Assembly (NCBI GenBank): GCA_913061515.1
Contig: CAJXSF010000032.1
Span: 1-38,955 of the forward strand
From: an uncultured Gammaproteobacteria bacterium
GTDB lineage: Bacteria > Pseudomonadota > Gammaproteobacteria > Pseudomonadales > Pseudohongiellaceae
Reading direction: 5' to 3'
DNA: 38,955 nt
Made by a program: the position numbers and the translations under genes. Shown in pieces: positions 1 to 8,789 of the stretch. Each line of letters starts with the position of its first letter. Within the stretch, counting starts at the first letter, position 1. The notes under the pieces are model-generated. The model worked only from the letters and a program-made list of their open reading frames with translations. It was not told where the DNA came from and searched no databases.

Positions 1-55
1 GAGCGCTACCTTGACATGGTAGAGGTCACCAGTTCGAATCTGGTCGTGCCTACCA
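1..55 (+). tRNA. tRNA-Val(GAC), 5' end outside the window
   Basis: The window opens inside a tRNA gene, at the 3' strand of the D stem. The anticodon stem is CTACC/GGTAG (6-10 and 18-22) and encloses a 7-nt loop with anticodon GAC at 13-15, which reads valine codons. The T arm (28-44) has stem ACCAG/CTGGT around TTCGAAT. The 3' acceptor strand is 45-51, followed by discriminator A52 and an encoded CCA (53-55). The first ~21 bases, including the 5' acceptor strand, lie upstream, so the acceptor stem cannot be checked here. Confidence 0.9.
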
Positions 56-76
56 GAATTGGCCCCACTGAAAACC

Positions 77-82
77 TATAAT
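77..82 (+). promoter_or_regulatory. Candidate -10 box for thrS
   Basis: A perfect TATAAT lies between the tRNA-Val gene and thrS. No good -35 hexamer sits 16-18 bases upstream, because that position falls on the tRNA 3' end. The expected transcript start near 89 would place the hairpin at 94-121 inside the thrS leader. Predicted by eye only. Confidence 0.4.
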
Positions 83-93
83 CAGCCCCATCT

Positions 94-121
94 GGAGTCA
101 GGAACAAAGGTCCCTGACTCC
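94..121 (+). promoter_or_regulatory. Hairpin between tRNA-Val and thrS (leader structure or tRNA terminator)
   Basis: A 9-bp perfect stem GGAGTCAGG (94-102) / CCTGACTCC (113-121) encloses a 10-nt loop. It is followed by TATTGTTATTG rather than a clean T run, so it is a weak intrinsic terminator. If transcription starts at the TATAAT at 77-82, the hairpin lies early in the thrS 5' UTR. E. coli thrS is autoregulated through leader stem-loops that mimic tRNA-Thr. The loop here contains GGT, a threonine anticodon, but lacks the usual U before it, so mimicry is only a possibility. Confidence 0.45.
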
Positions 122-146
122 TATTGTTATTGCGATTAGGAATGTT

Positions 147-2069
147 ATGCCCACAGTTGTATTGCCAGACGGAAGTTCACGTGACTATGAAGGCGCGGTT
201 AGTGTTGCAGATATTGCAGCGTCTATCGGTGCAGGCTTAGCGCGCGCTGCATTGGCAGGGCGTGTTGACGGTGAATTAGTCGATACCTCTTATGTTGTTG
301 AAAACGACTGTGAATTGGCAATCATTACCGCACGCGATACCGATGGCCTAGAAGTGCTTCGTCACTCCTGTGCGCATTTGATGGCACAAGCGGTGCAGCG
401 CCTATTTCCTGAGGCGCAAGTCACAGTGGGCCCAGTGGTAGAAGACGGTTTCTTCTATGACTTTGCCTATGAGCGTCCATTTACGCCTGAAGATCTCGAA
501 AAGATCGAAGCGAAAATGCGCGAAATCGTCTCTGAAAACCTACCAGTAGAGCGTTCAGTGATGTCTCGTGATGATGCCATTGCAATGTTCGAAGGCATGG
601 GCGAGAAGTATAAGGTCGACATCATTAAGAGTATTCCCGGAGACGAGGCTCTGTCGTTCTACCGTCAAGGCGAGTTCATCGACCTTTGTCGTGGTCCGCA
701 TGTGCCTGAGACGGGTAAGTTTAAAGCATTCAAACTAACAAGCGTTGCCGGTGCCTATTGGCGTGGTGATGCGAGTAATGAAATGCTACAGCGTGTGCAT
801 GGCACCGCTTGGGGCGACAAGAAAGACCTAGAGCAATACTTACAGCGTCTTGAAGAGGCTGAAAAGCGCGATCACCGCAAAATTGGCAAGAAGTTGTCAT
901 TGTTTCACTTCCAAGAAGAAGCGCCAGGCATGGTGTTTTGGCACCCGAAAGGCTGGGCTGTCTATCAAGTGATTCAACACTATATGCAGAAATTACAGCA
1001 AGAAAACGGCTACCAAGAGATTCGCACACCACAATTGGTCGATTATTCCTTGTGGGAGCGCTCAGGTCACGCAGACAAGTTTGCAGAGCAAATGTTCAGC
1101 GTTGAATCCGATAGCCGTCTTTATGCCATTAAGCCCATGAACTGCCCATGTCACGTACAGGTCTTTAATCAAGGCTTAAGAAGTTATCGTGATTTGCCTT
1201 TGCGTTTGGCTGAGTTCGGCTCTTGTCACCGTTATGAGCCATCAGGCAGCATGCATGGTTTGATGCGCGTTCGCAGCTTTACTCAGGACGATGGTCACAT
1301 CTTCTGTCCGGAAAGTAGCATTCAAGACGAAGTAGCCATCTTCATGGAATTGCTCTTTGGCGTGTACAAAGACTTCGGTTTCGACGACATCATCCTCCGT
1401 CTGTCTACACGCCCAGAAATGCGCGTTGGCAGTGACGAGTTGTGGGATAAGTCTGAGCTCGCATTGAAGCAGGCATTAAATAGTAGTGGTTTGCCTTGGG
1501 AGCTACTTCCAGGCGAGGGTGCGTTCTACGGCCCTAAGATCGAATTTTCATTGAAAGACTGCATGGGTCGAATTCAACAGTGCGGAACGATTCAGGTCGA
1601 TTTCTCAATGCCTGAGCGACTTGGTGCACAATATGTGGCTGAAGATGGCTCACGCCAAACGCCTGTAATGTTGCATCGTGCTATTCTTGGATCGTTCGAG
1701 CGCTTTATCGGTGTTTTGATCGAGCATTATGCCGGCGCGATGCCCGTTTGGTTGGCACCAGAGCAAGTCGTAATCATGAATATTACCGACAAACAGGCCG
1801 AATATTGCGAATCAGTGCAAAAAACCTTGGCAAATAAAGGCTTTAGAGCATCAGCGGACTTGAGAAACGAGAAGGTTGGCTTTAAAATCCGCGAGCACAC
1901 AATCGCGAAGACGCCGTTCATGCTAGTGGCGGGCGATCGCGAAGTCGAAACAGGCAGTGTTTCTGTTCGAACTCGTGAAGGTGTCGATCTCGGAAGCATG
2001 CCAGTCGACGCTTTCGTAGAGCATTTATCAGCAGCAGTCGCTCGTTTAGGGCGAACTGAAGCAAATTAA
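147..2069 (+). CDS. thrS: Threonine--tRNA ligase
   Basis: Charges tRNA-Thr with threonine in the cytoplasm. The 640-aa product has the full-length bacterial layout: an N-terminal TGS domain (about 1-61), an editing domain (to about 240), a class II catalytic core and a C-terminal anticodon-binding domain from about residue 540. The zinc-site cysteine is C333 in MNCPCH; the motif-2 region [15 protein letters not shown] and the motif-3 region [12 protein letters not shown] are present. A TAGGA ribosome-binding site (137-141) lies 5 bases before the ATG. It heads the thrS-infC-rpmI-rplT-pheS-pheT-ihfA row, an arrangement shared with Pseudomonas and E. coli. Confidence 0.98.
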   Translation: MPTVVLPDGSSRDYEGAVSVADIAASIGAGLARAALAGRVDGELVDTSYVVENDCELAIITARDTDGLEVLRHSCAHLMAQAVQRLFPEAQVTVGPVVEDGFFYDFAYERPFTPEDLEKIEAKMREIVSENLPVERSVMSRDDAIAMFEGMGEKYKVDIIKSIPGDEALSFYRQGEFIDLCRGPHVPETGKFKAFKLTSVAGAYWRGDASNEMLQRVHGTAWGDKKDLEQYLQRLEEAEKRDHRKIGKKLSLFHFQEEAPGMVFWHPKGWAVYQVIQHYMQKLQQENGYQEIRTPQLVDYSLWERSGHADKFAEQMFSVESDSRLYAIKPMNCPCHVQVFNQGLRSYRDLPLRLAEFGSCHRYEPSGSMHGLMRVRSFTQDDGHIFCPESSIQDEVAIFMELLFGVYKDFGFDDIILRLSTRPEMRVGSDELWDKSELALKQALNSSGLPWELLPGEGAFYGPKIEFSLKDCMGRIQQCGTIQVDFSMPERLGAQYVAEDGSRQTPVMLHRAILGSFERFIGVLIEHYAGAMPVWLAPEQVVIMNITDKQAEYCESVQKTLANKGFRASADLRNEKVGFKIREHTIAKTPFMLVAGDREVETGSVSVRTREGVDLGSMPVDAFVEHLSAAVARLGRTEAN

Positions 2070-2150
2070 GCCATACTATGGCGATATAGATAGTTCATTT
2101 GTAAAACTTGGGTGGCATAAGCCAAACCATTAATAGAGTTCGGAGAGAAT

Positions 2151-2693
2151 ATACAAGCGCCTATGAGGAGTAGTTCTAAGAAGCCCGTCATTAACGAGCA
2201 TATAGACGCCAGCGAAGTTCGCTTGGTGTTAGCCAATGGGGATCAAGGTGGCATCGTTTCGATAGATGAAGCGAGAGCTGCGGCAGCAGAGGTCAAATTA
2301 GACCTTGTGTTGATTGCACCTGAGGCTGAGCCTCCCGTTTGTAAAATAATGGATTTTGGCAAGCATATTTTTGACTTGAAAAAGCAAAAAGTGGCCAACA
2401 AGAAAAAACAGCGCAAAACGACTGTTAAAGAGATTAAGTTTAGACCAGGGACGGAGGAAGGAGACTATCAGGTAAAACTACGCAACCTGATGCGTTTTCT
2501 TAACGATGGGGACAAGGCCAAGGTGTCATTACGATTCCGCGGTCGTGAACTTGCCCATCAACATCTTGGGCTGGAGCTAGTACGTCGAATCGGGAAGGAT
2601 CTCGAGGAGTACGGCACAGTGGAACAAGAACCCAAGATGGAAGGCCGACAAATCGTAATGGTTCTGTCGCCTGTCAAAAAGAAGAAGCCGTAG
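2151..2693 (+). CDS. infC: Translation initiation factor IF-3, probable AUA start
   Basis: IF-3 binds the 30S subunit and discriminates against non-canonical start codons. The protein matches the family throughout, with linker motif [28 protein letters not shown], and a C-terminal basic tail ending VKKKKP. The first in-frame ATG (2163) has no ribosome-binding site at proper distance. The only good one, CGGAGAGA (2141-2148), sits 5 bases (counted from GGAG) before an in-frame ATA at 2151, giving [11 protein letters not shown] and 180 aa. Non-AUG starts (AUU, AUC, AUA, CUG) are typical of infC because they let IF-3 repress its own translation. The ATG at 2163 (176 aa) is the alternative. It lies 81 bases after thrS. 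Confidence 0.93.
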   Translation: MQAPMRSSSKKPVINEHIDASEVRLVLANGDQGGIVSIDEARAAAAEVKLDLVLIAPEAEPPVCKIMDFGKHIFDLKKQKVANKKKQRKTTVKEIKFRPGTEEGDYQVKLRNLMRFLNDGDKAKVSLRFRGRELAHQHLGLELVRRIGKDLEEYGTVEQEPKMEGRQIVMVLSPVKKKKP

Positions 2694-2700
2694 TTTAAAG

Positions 2701-2771
2701 TCCATTGTACGTTGCCGGCGCACCGTTCACGGTGTACTGCTATACCAAGGCACACATGCAGTGGATTTTTT
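2701..2771 (+). promoter_or_regulatory. Structured leader upstream of rpmI-rplT
   Basis: The 157-base infC-rpmI gap can fold. An outer stem TCCATTG (2701-2707) / CAGTGGA (2759-2765, one G-U pair) is followed directly by TTTTTT (2766-2771). Inside are TGCC/GGCA (2713-2716 / 2749-2752) and a hairpin CACCG-TTCA-CGGTG (2721-2734). A stem followed by six T resembles an attenuator or intrinsic terminator. In E. coli, L20 represses rpmI-rplT through structured RNA at this location, so an autoregulatory role is plausible but inferred. Confidence 0.45.
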
Positions 2772-2850
2772 GTAACTACAGTTTCATAAATTAACCTTCG
2801 ACTGTTTCTTATGAATTGGATTGTAAGAGACGACAAATGCGGAGTATACA

Positions 2851-3051
2851 ATGAGCAACAAGATCAAGACCCATCGCGGTGCCGCTAAGCGGTTCAAACT
2901 CACTGCTGGTGGTTGGAAGCGTAAAAGCGCCAACAAAAGCCACATCCTCACCAAAATGACGACTAAGCGTAAGCGTCAATTAAGAGGCACGTCACTAGTT
3001 CATCCTTCTGACAAAGTCTTAATCGATCGCATGCTAGGTAAGCGTTTCTAA
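2851..3051 (+). CDS. rpmI: 50S ribosomal protein L35
   Basis: A small basic large-subunit protein of 66 aa, the normal family length. The L35 signature is present: [11 protein letters not shown] near the N terminus, then [13 protein letters not shown] and a C terminus ending [12 protein letters not shown] (2841-2844) lies 6 bases before the ATG. It is followed after 28 bases by rplT, with which it is almost certainly cotranscribed. The structured leader just upstream is where L20-mediated feedback would be expected. Confidence 0.98.
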   Translation: MSNKIKTHRGAAKRFKLTAGGWKRKSANKSHILTKMTTKRKRQLRGTSLVHPSDKVLIDRMLGKRF

Positions 3052-3079
3052 AACATCATTTTTTTAAGAGGATATACAG

Positions 3080-4472
<1,393 letters not shown>

Positions 4473-4477
4473 TAAGT

Positions 4478-4494
4478 CAGGCCTTCATGGCCTG
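4478..4494 (+). terminator. Short hairpin between pheS and pheT
   Basis: A perfect 6-bp stem CAGGCC/GGCCTG with loop TTCAT lies in the pheS-pheT gap, followed by GTTTGC. The T run is poor, so it is more likely an RNA-stability or partial-attenuation structure than a strong terminator. Confidence 0.35.
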
Positions 4495-4533
4495 GTTTGC
4501 ATTGGTCAATACCAGTCAGGTAGAGAATACAGC

Positions 4534-6918
4534 ATGATTTTCAGCGAACAGTGGATTCGTGAATGGGTTAATCCAGCCCTAAGCACAGACGCGCTGGTAG
4601 AGCAGCTGACGATGGCGGGCCTTGAGGTCGATGCCGTCAATGACGTTGCAAGCGAGTTTTCCGGCATTATCGTTGCCGAAGTCCTAAAAGTCGAAGCGCA
4701 CCCAGATGCCGACAAATTACGTGTATGCGAAGTCAGCGATGGCCAAGCGGTGCTGCAGGTGGTCTGTGGTGCTCCGAATGTGCGTGCTGGGCTTAAAGTC
4801 CCTTATGCGCAGATCGGCGCAAACCTGACAGGCGCTGACGGAAAGAGCTTTAAAATCCGTAAAGCCAAGCTGCGCGGTGTCGAATCTAATGGCATGTTGT
4901 GTTCGGCAGAAGAGCTAGGGCTCGCCGAAAGCTCCGATGGACTGCTGGAGCTAGTTGCCGATGCGCCCGTTGGCAGCGATGTTCGAGAATATTTGCAGCT
5001 CAATGATAAAAGTTTAGAGCTAGACCTAACGCCCAACCGTGGTGACTGTCTGGGCATTATTGGCGTTGCGCGCGAGATCGCTGCGTTAAACGCGATCCAA
5101 TCAAATGAACCTGAAATTGCGGCGGTGCCAGCGGCGCACGAGACTAGCTTCCCCGTACAAATTAGTGCGGCAGAGCAATGTCCGCGCTATCTTGGCCGAG
5201 TGATTAAAGGCGTTGATGTGTCTGCGCAAACGCCACTTTGGATGACCGAGCGCCTGCGTCGCAGTGGCATTCGTAGTATCGACCCAGTGGTCGATGTCAC
5301 CAATTACGTATTGCTCGAGTTGGGCCAACCAATGCACGCTTTTGATCTTGCGCGACTACAGCAAGGCATCGATGTGCGTTTAGCGAAGCAAGACGAAAAG
5401 CTTACTTTGCTAGATGGTAAGGAGATCAGCTTAGCACCGGATGTTTTGGTCATTGCCGATCAAAGTGGTCCCTTGGCGCTTGCCGGAATCATGGGCGGTG
5501 AGCACTCTGGCGTAAATGAGCAGACACAAGATATCTTCCTCGAATGTGCCTTCTTCTCGCAATTAGCCGTTGCCGGCCGAGCGCGCCGCTATGGCTTGCA
5601 CACAGATGCCTCGCATCGCTACGAGCGTGGTGTGGACTTTAATATGCAAAGCAGGGCGATGGAGCGGGCCACGGCGCTGTTGATCGAGATTGCCGGCGGT
5701 AGCGCAGGCCCAGTCGTTGAGACGCTTGGAAATGTCCCTGAGAGCCCCGAGATAAGCCTGTCCTTTGCCAAGCTGAGTAAGTTTTTAGGGTTGGAGATAC
5801 CGGTTGCACAAGTACAGGATATTTTGAGCCGTTTAGGGGCACAAGTAGTATCTGTTGACGAAACTGCGATTCGTATCAAAGCGCCATCCTACCGATTTGA
5901 TTTTGCGCTTGATGTCGACTTAATCGAAGAAGTGGCAAGAGTCTACGGGTATAACAATCTTCCTAAGACTAAGTCCCTGAGCCGCAACAGCCTCGGAACT
6001 CGCACAGAGACACGTGCGGAGCTACCAAGATTGAAAGATCGATTGGTGTCACTAGGCTATCAAGAAGTTATCACCTATAGTTTTGTTGAGCCCGGTTTGT
6101 TGGAGTTAGTTAATCCAGGTGTCGAGGCAACGGCTCTGCAGAATCCTATCTCTGCAGATATGTCGGTGATGAGAACGAGTCTTTGGCCTGGGCTAATATC
6201 CACTCTTCAGTACAACGCCAACCGTCAGCAAGACCGTGTGCGTCTGTTTGAGGCTGGGCAAGTATTTTTGCAACGTGATGGTGGCTTAGTACAGCCTTCT
6301 ATGCTCAGTGGTTTGGCCTACGGTAATTTGCAAGAAGAGTTGTGGTCTAACATTAAAAAACCGACGGATTTCTTTGATATTAAAGGAGATATTGAGTCTG
6401 TTTTAGGCTTGACGCGAAATGCGTCGCGCTTCAGTTTTGCCAAAGCATCGCATCCAGCGTTGCATTCTGGGCAAAGCGCAGCATTGTTATTAGATGGTAA
6501 GCAGGTTGGCCTAATCGGAGCCCTGCATCCATCATTGCAACGCAAGCTCGACTTGAGCAATAAAGTGTATCTATTTGAAATAGATATGAATTCCCTGCTT
6601 GAATCCAAGGTGCCTAAGGTATGCGAACTCTCTAAGTTCCCAGAAGTTAGCCGCGACTTGGCAATCGTGATTGAGCAAGAGGTTAGTGCACAGCAGATTC
6701 AGGACTGTGTACGTGCCTGTGCGGGGGATACGCTAGTTGATCTGAGAATATTCGATGTATATCAAGGCGATGCAATCGAAAAAAGTAAAAAAAGCATCGC
6801 TTTGGGCTTGACCTTACAGCATCCTTCGCGCACTCTAGGCGACGAAGATATAAATGGAATAATTAACAGTTGTGTCAACGAGCTACAGACGCAATTTAAT
6901 GCAAAGTTAAGGAATTAA
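4534..6918 (+). CDS. pheT: Phenylalanine--tRNA ligase beta subunit
   Basis: Beta subunit of phenylalanyl-tRNA synthetase, which positions tRNA and carries the editing site. The 794-aa product has the full Gram-negative layout: an N-terminal tRNA-binding (EMAP-like) domain about 39-147 with [15 protein letters not shown] and [10 protein letters not shown], the B3/B4 editing domain, a B5 domain ([21 protein letters not shown]), the core-like module, and a C-terminal FDX-ACB anticodon-binding domain containing [11 protein letters not shown]. The stop is 2 bases before ihfA, as in related genomes. Confidence 0.98.
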   Translation: MIFSEQWIREWVNPALSTDALVEQLTMAGLEVDAVNDVASEFSGIIVAEVLKVEAHPDADKLRVCEVSDGQAVLQVVCGAPNVRAGLKVPYAQIGANLTGADGKSFKIRKAKLRGVESNGMLCSAEELGLAESSDGLLELVADAPVGSDVREYLQLNDKSLELDLTPNRGDCLGIIGVAREIAALNAIQSNEPEIAAVPAAHETSFPVQISAAEQCPRYLGRVIKGVDVSAQTPLWMTERLRRSGIRSIDPVVDVTNYVLLELGQPMHAFDLARLQQGIDVRLAKQDEKLTLLDGKEISLAPDVLVIADQSGPLALAGIMGGEHSGVNEQTQDIFLECAFFSQLAVAGRARRYGLHTDASHRYERGVDFNMQSRAMERATALLIEIAGGSAGPVVETLGNVPESPEISLSFAKLSKFLGLEIPVAQVQDILSRLGAQVVSVDETAIRIKAPSYRFDFALDVDLIEEVARVYGYNNLPKTKSLSRNSLGTRTETRAELPRLKDRLVSLGYQEVITYSFVEPGLLELVNPGVEATALQNPISADMSVMRTSLWPGLISTLQYNANRQQDRVRLFEAGQVFLQRDGGLVQPSMLSGLAYGNLQEELWSNIKKPTDFFDIKGDIESVLGLTRNASRFSFAKASHPALHSGQSAALLLDGKQVGLIGALHPSLQRKLDLSNKVYLFEIDMNSLLESKVPKVCELSKFPEVSRDLAIVIEQEVSAQQIQDCVRACAGDTLVDLRIFDVYQGDAIEKSKKSIALGLTLQHPSRTLGDEDINGIINSCVNELQTQFNAKLRN

Positions 6919-6920
6919 CT

Positions 6921-7229
6921 ATGGCAGATGGGGCACTTACCAAAGCGGAAATGGCCGAGCGCTTATTTGAAGAGCTTGGGCTGAATAAAAGAGAGGCCAA
7001 GGAGCTGGTTGAACAGTTCTTTGAAGAAGTCCGTTTGTCTCTTGAATCGAACGAGCAGGTCAAAATTTCTGGTTTTGGTAACTTCGATCTTCGGGACAAG
7101 AAGCAAAGACCGGGGCGTAACCCTAAGACTGGCGAAGAGATTCCAATTAAAGCCCGACGCGTGGTCACGTTTAGGCCTGGTCAAAAGTTGAAGGCAAGAG
7201 TAGAAAGTTATGCTGGAACCAAGCAATAA
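6921..7229 (+). CDS. ihfA: Integration host factor alpha subunit
   Basis: DNA-bending HU/IHF-family protein that pairs with IHF-beta in recombination, replication and transcription. The 102-aa product has [25 protein letters not shown], the core [14 protein letters not shown], and the arm [12 protein letters not shown] whose proline intercalates into DNA. The IHF-alpha-type ends [12 protein letters not shown] and [12 protein letters not shown] separate it from HU and IHF-beta. It begins 2 bases after pheT, so it is translationally coupled, and overlaps the next gene by 20 bases. Confidence 0.97.
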   Translation: MADGALTKAEMAERLFEELGLNKREAKELVEQFFEEVRLSLESNEQVKISGFGNFDLRDKKQRPGRNPKTGEEIPIKARRVVTFRPGQKLKARVESYAGTKQ

Positions 7230-7560
7230 CGATGAGCTACCTCCAATTCCTCCCAAACGGTATTTTACGATTGGGGAAGTAGGAGAGCTATGCACGGTCA
7301 AACCCCACGTTCTGCGTTATTGGGAACAGGAGTTTCCGCAACTCAAGCCCGTGAAGCGTCGCGGTAATCGCCGCTATTATCAAAGACAAGACGTGATTCT
7401 GATTCGCCAGATTAAGTCGTTGCTCTACGATCAAGGCTTTACGATTGGTGGGGCGCGTCAACGCATGAGCGGGGCAGAAGAGCCGGTCAAAACGAACGTT
7501 GATGACAAGGTCTACAAAGAGCTCATAAAAGATCTCGAAGAAGTCATAGAACTATTGTGA
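7210..7560 (+). CDS. MerR-family transcriptional regulator
   Basis: Small (116 aa) MerR-type winged-helix protein. The DNA-binding region spans residues about 17-88, with [20 protein letters not shown], the wing [14 protein letters not shown] and the second helix pair [19 protein letters not shown]. After this comes only a short acidic helix ([18 protein letters not shown]), probably for dimerisation. There is no sensor domain and no cysteines for metal binding, so the ligand is unknown. Its ATG lies inside the end of ihfA (20-base overlap), a linkage also seen in Pseudomonas. The regulon cannot be deduced from sequence. Confidence 0.93.
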   Translation: MLEPSNNDELPPIPPKRYFTIGEVGELCTVKPHVLRYWEQEFPQLKPVKRRGNRRYYQRQDVILIRQIKSLLYDQGFTIGGARQRMSGAEEPVKTNVDDKVYKELIKDLEEVIELL

Positions 7561-7568
7561 AAATGCGG

Positions 7569-7574
7569 TAGAAT
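7569..7574 (+). promoter_or_regulatory. Candidate -10 box and GC-rich discriminator for tRNA-Pro
   Basis: TAGAAT is followed immediately by TGCCGCCGC, a GC-rich discriminator of the kind found in stable-RNA promoters under stringent control. The -35 position, inside the end of the merR gene, is weak. Transcription would start near 7581 and give a leader of about 90 bases before the tRNA. Confidence 0.45.
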
Positions 7575-7671
7575 TGCCGCCGCTTGTTTAATCAGGCAAT
7601 ACCAGCAAGACATCGATATTTAGATTTACTTCGGATCCACTTCAGAAGAACTCTGCATATATCATTTAATT

Positions 7672-7748
7672 CGGGGCATAGCGCAGCCTGGTAGCGCACT
7701 ACACTGGGGGTGTAGGGGTCGTAGGTTCAAATCCTGCTGTCCCGACCA
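7672..7748 (+). tRNA. tRNA-Pro(GGG)
   Basis: A complete 77-base tRNA. The acceptor stem CGGGGCA (7672-7678) pairs with TGTCCCG (7738-7744) with one G-U pair, followed by A and an encoded CCA. The anticodon stem is CTACA/TGTAG around CTGGGGG, giving anticodon GGG. The T arm contains GTTCAAATC. It follows the ihfA-merR pair, as tRNA-Pro does in Pseudomonas, and is followed 8 bases later by an intrinsic terminator. Confidence 0.96.
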
Positions 7749-7756
7749 AAATAAAG

Positions 7757-7786
7757 AAGGGCGTCCTGTTGGATGCCCTTTTTTTT
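7757..7786 (+). terminator. Intrinsic terminator of tRNA-Pro
   Basis: Stem AAGGGCGTCC (7757-7766) pairs with GGATGCCCTT (7771-7780, one G-U pair) around loop TGTT and runs into T8 (7779-7786). This is a strong classical Rho-independent terminator 8 bases after the tRNA. Confidence 0.92.
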
Positions 7787-7814
7787 GCCTTAAATTTGAG
7801 CATTCGCTTCGATC

Positions 7815-7935
7815 GCAATCAGCCGTAAAGCAGCCAATCCAAGAGACGCCAAAGGGCGCACATCCCTGTGCAGGCTCGGCGCGCGCCATCCTTGGCGCTC
7901 GACGCTCTTTTATTGGCTGCTTTACGGCTGATTGC
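7815..7935 (-). repeat. Structured palindromic element, copy 1
   Basis: A 59-nt GC-rich core (7846-7904, minus orientation) is flanked by inverted arms 7815-7845 and 7905-7935 that pair at 29 of 31 positions (the outer 24 perfect). The core can form hairpin GCGCCA-AGGA-TGGCGC, hairpin GCACA-GGGA-TGTGC and a small GCC-CTTT-GGC, all closed by the long outer stem. The core matches the element at 8580-8696 at 54/59 positions without gaps, while the arms share no sequence with that copy. It lies between the tRNA-Pro terminator and the 3' end of the next gene, whose stop is 16 bases away. I see no coding potential of its own. Its origin is unknown. Confidence 0.85.
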
Positions 7936-7951
7936 TAGTTTGAGCGAGTTC

Positions 7952-8515
7952 CTAGAATGGGGCGCTGTTGGCTTTTAGTTGTTTGGCTAATAGTTGGCAT
8001 TGGGCTTCTACAAAGCTAAAGGTTTTGTAGGCGGACTCTGGGGTGGTGTCTTGCAAAATGGATTGCCGTATCTCTTCGATGTCCTCGGCGGTCAGTTCAT
8101 CATCGGGCGGGAGGATGTCGATCATTTCTAAATAGCTTGGGACATAGTCGCCGATATGGGAGCAGTTAAAGCCTAGCCACCAAGAGGCTATGTTCACGAC
8201 ACTGGCGTTCGAGAATATGAGAAAGGGTTCGCCATAGGTGATTCCGCCATGCACGCCGATGTCAAAAAAGGCCTCCTGTGCGGCTTTTTCATTCTTAGCA
8301 ATAGGGGTGCGTTTGCTTGGTTTGCCATCGCCTCGCCTTCCGTAGAAGGGGTGCGATCTGTCGATGCAGACAAAGCCACAGAGGGCATCGTGCTCTTCGC
8401 GCACGATCACGCAGTTGTAACCGGTCTCGCTATCAATCCAATCCGCATGGTTAGGCTCGCTCTCCCAAGGTTTCTTCGCTGGGCGAGCAATTGTTGAAAT
8501 CGTCAAATCATCCAT
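7952..8515 (-). CDS. Hypothetical protein between two inverted repeat elements
   Basis: I do not recognise the family with confidence. The 187-aa product is soluble and acidic, with no signal peptide or membrane segment. The middle contains CVIVREEHDALCGFVCI, HPFYG and DIGVHGGITYGEPF; I recall similar VHGG(I/L)TY segments in uncharacterised bacterial and phage proteins. The C-terminal part (LPPDDELTAEDIEEIRQSIL onward) is helical and acidic. The frame is open to a TTG at 8521, but the ATG at 8515, with AAGAG upstream, is a better start. The gene stands alone, lies between two oppositely oriented palindromic elements, and looks like an accessory insertion next to a tRNA gene. Confidence 0.8.
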   Translation of the reverse strand: MDDLTISTIARPAKKPWESEPNHADWIDSETGYNCVIVREEHDALCGFVCIDRSHPFYGRRGDGKPSKRTPIAKNEKAAQEAFFDIGVHGGITYGEPFLIFSNASVVNIASWWLGFNCSHIGDYVPSYLEMIDILPPDDELTAEDIEEIRQSILQDTTPESAYKTFSFVEAQCQLLAKQLKANSAPF

Positions 8516-8579
8516 CCCCAATCTCTTACATCTGTATAAGGTCTAATCACATTCAAGCCCTAACTTTACCGCGATCCAA

Positions 8580-8696
8580 GCCTTAGTAGAAGTAGCGCGA
8601 GTGTGGGCCGTCGAGCGCCAGAGATGGCGCACGTCGAGCCTGCACAAGGATGTGCGCCCTTTGGCGTGTCCACACTAGCGTTACTTCTACTAAGGC
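8580..8696 (+). repeat. Structured palindromic element, copy 2
   Basis: The 59-nt core (8609-8667) matches copy 1 at 54/59 positions in the opposite orientation. Its arms 8580-8606 and 8670-8696 pair at 25 of 27 positions (the outer 15 perfect) and are unrelated to the arms of copy 1. Core hairpins are GCGCCA-GAGA-TGGCGC (8615-8630) and GCACA-AGGA-TGTGC (8642-8655). All five differences from copy 1 fall in hairpin loops or the linker, so every predicted stem pair is kept. It lies between the start of the hypothetical gene and the terminator at 8742-8772. Confidence 0.85.
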
Positions 8697-8741
8697 GGAC
8701 TAGGAAGCACAGTTTTAAAGTGTTAGTTGTTAAATCAAAAG

Positions 8742-8772
8742 AAAAAAAAAGACGCCACAAGGGCGCCTTTTT
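8742..8772 (-). terminator. Intrinsic terminator of the NHL-repeat gene
   Basis: Read on the minus strand, GGCGCC (8767-8762) pairs with GGCGTC (8756-8751, one G-U pair) around a 5-base loop and runs into nine T (8750-8742). It sits 18 bases past the stop of the gene at 8790-9875. On the plus strand a shorter T run follows, so it may work in both directions. Confidence 0.85.
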
Positions 8773-8789
8773 CCTAAACACCGAAGTGC

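Noticed and set aside
7662..7889. A 75-codon minus-strand frame crossing the palindromic element and tRNA-Pro, containing AEPAQGCAPFG
   Set aside because: It overlaps a tRNA gene and its terminator. The peptide is a translation of the repeat core, and the same string appears in copy 2 as a by-product of DNA conservation.
7815..8696. Palindromic elements as integron attC sites
   Set aside because: The ends lack the GTTRRRY / RYYYAAC core sites and no integrase is present. The conserved part is the centre and the variable part is the arms, the opposite of attC.
7672..8700. Integrative element inserted at tRNA-Pro
   Set aside because: I found no duplicated tRNA 3' end downstream and no integrase gene.
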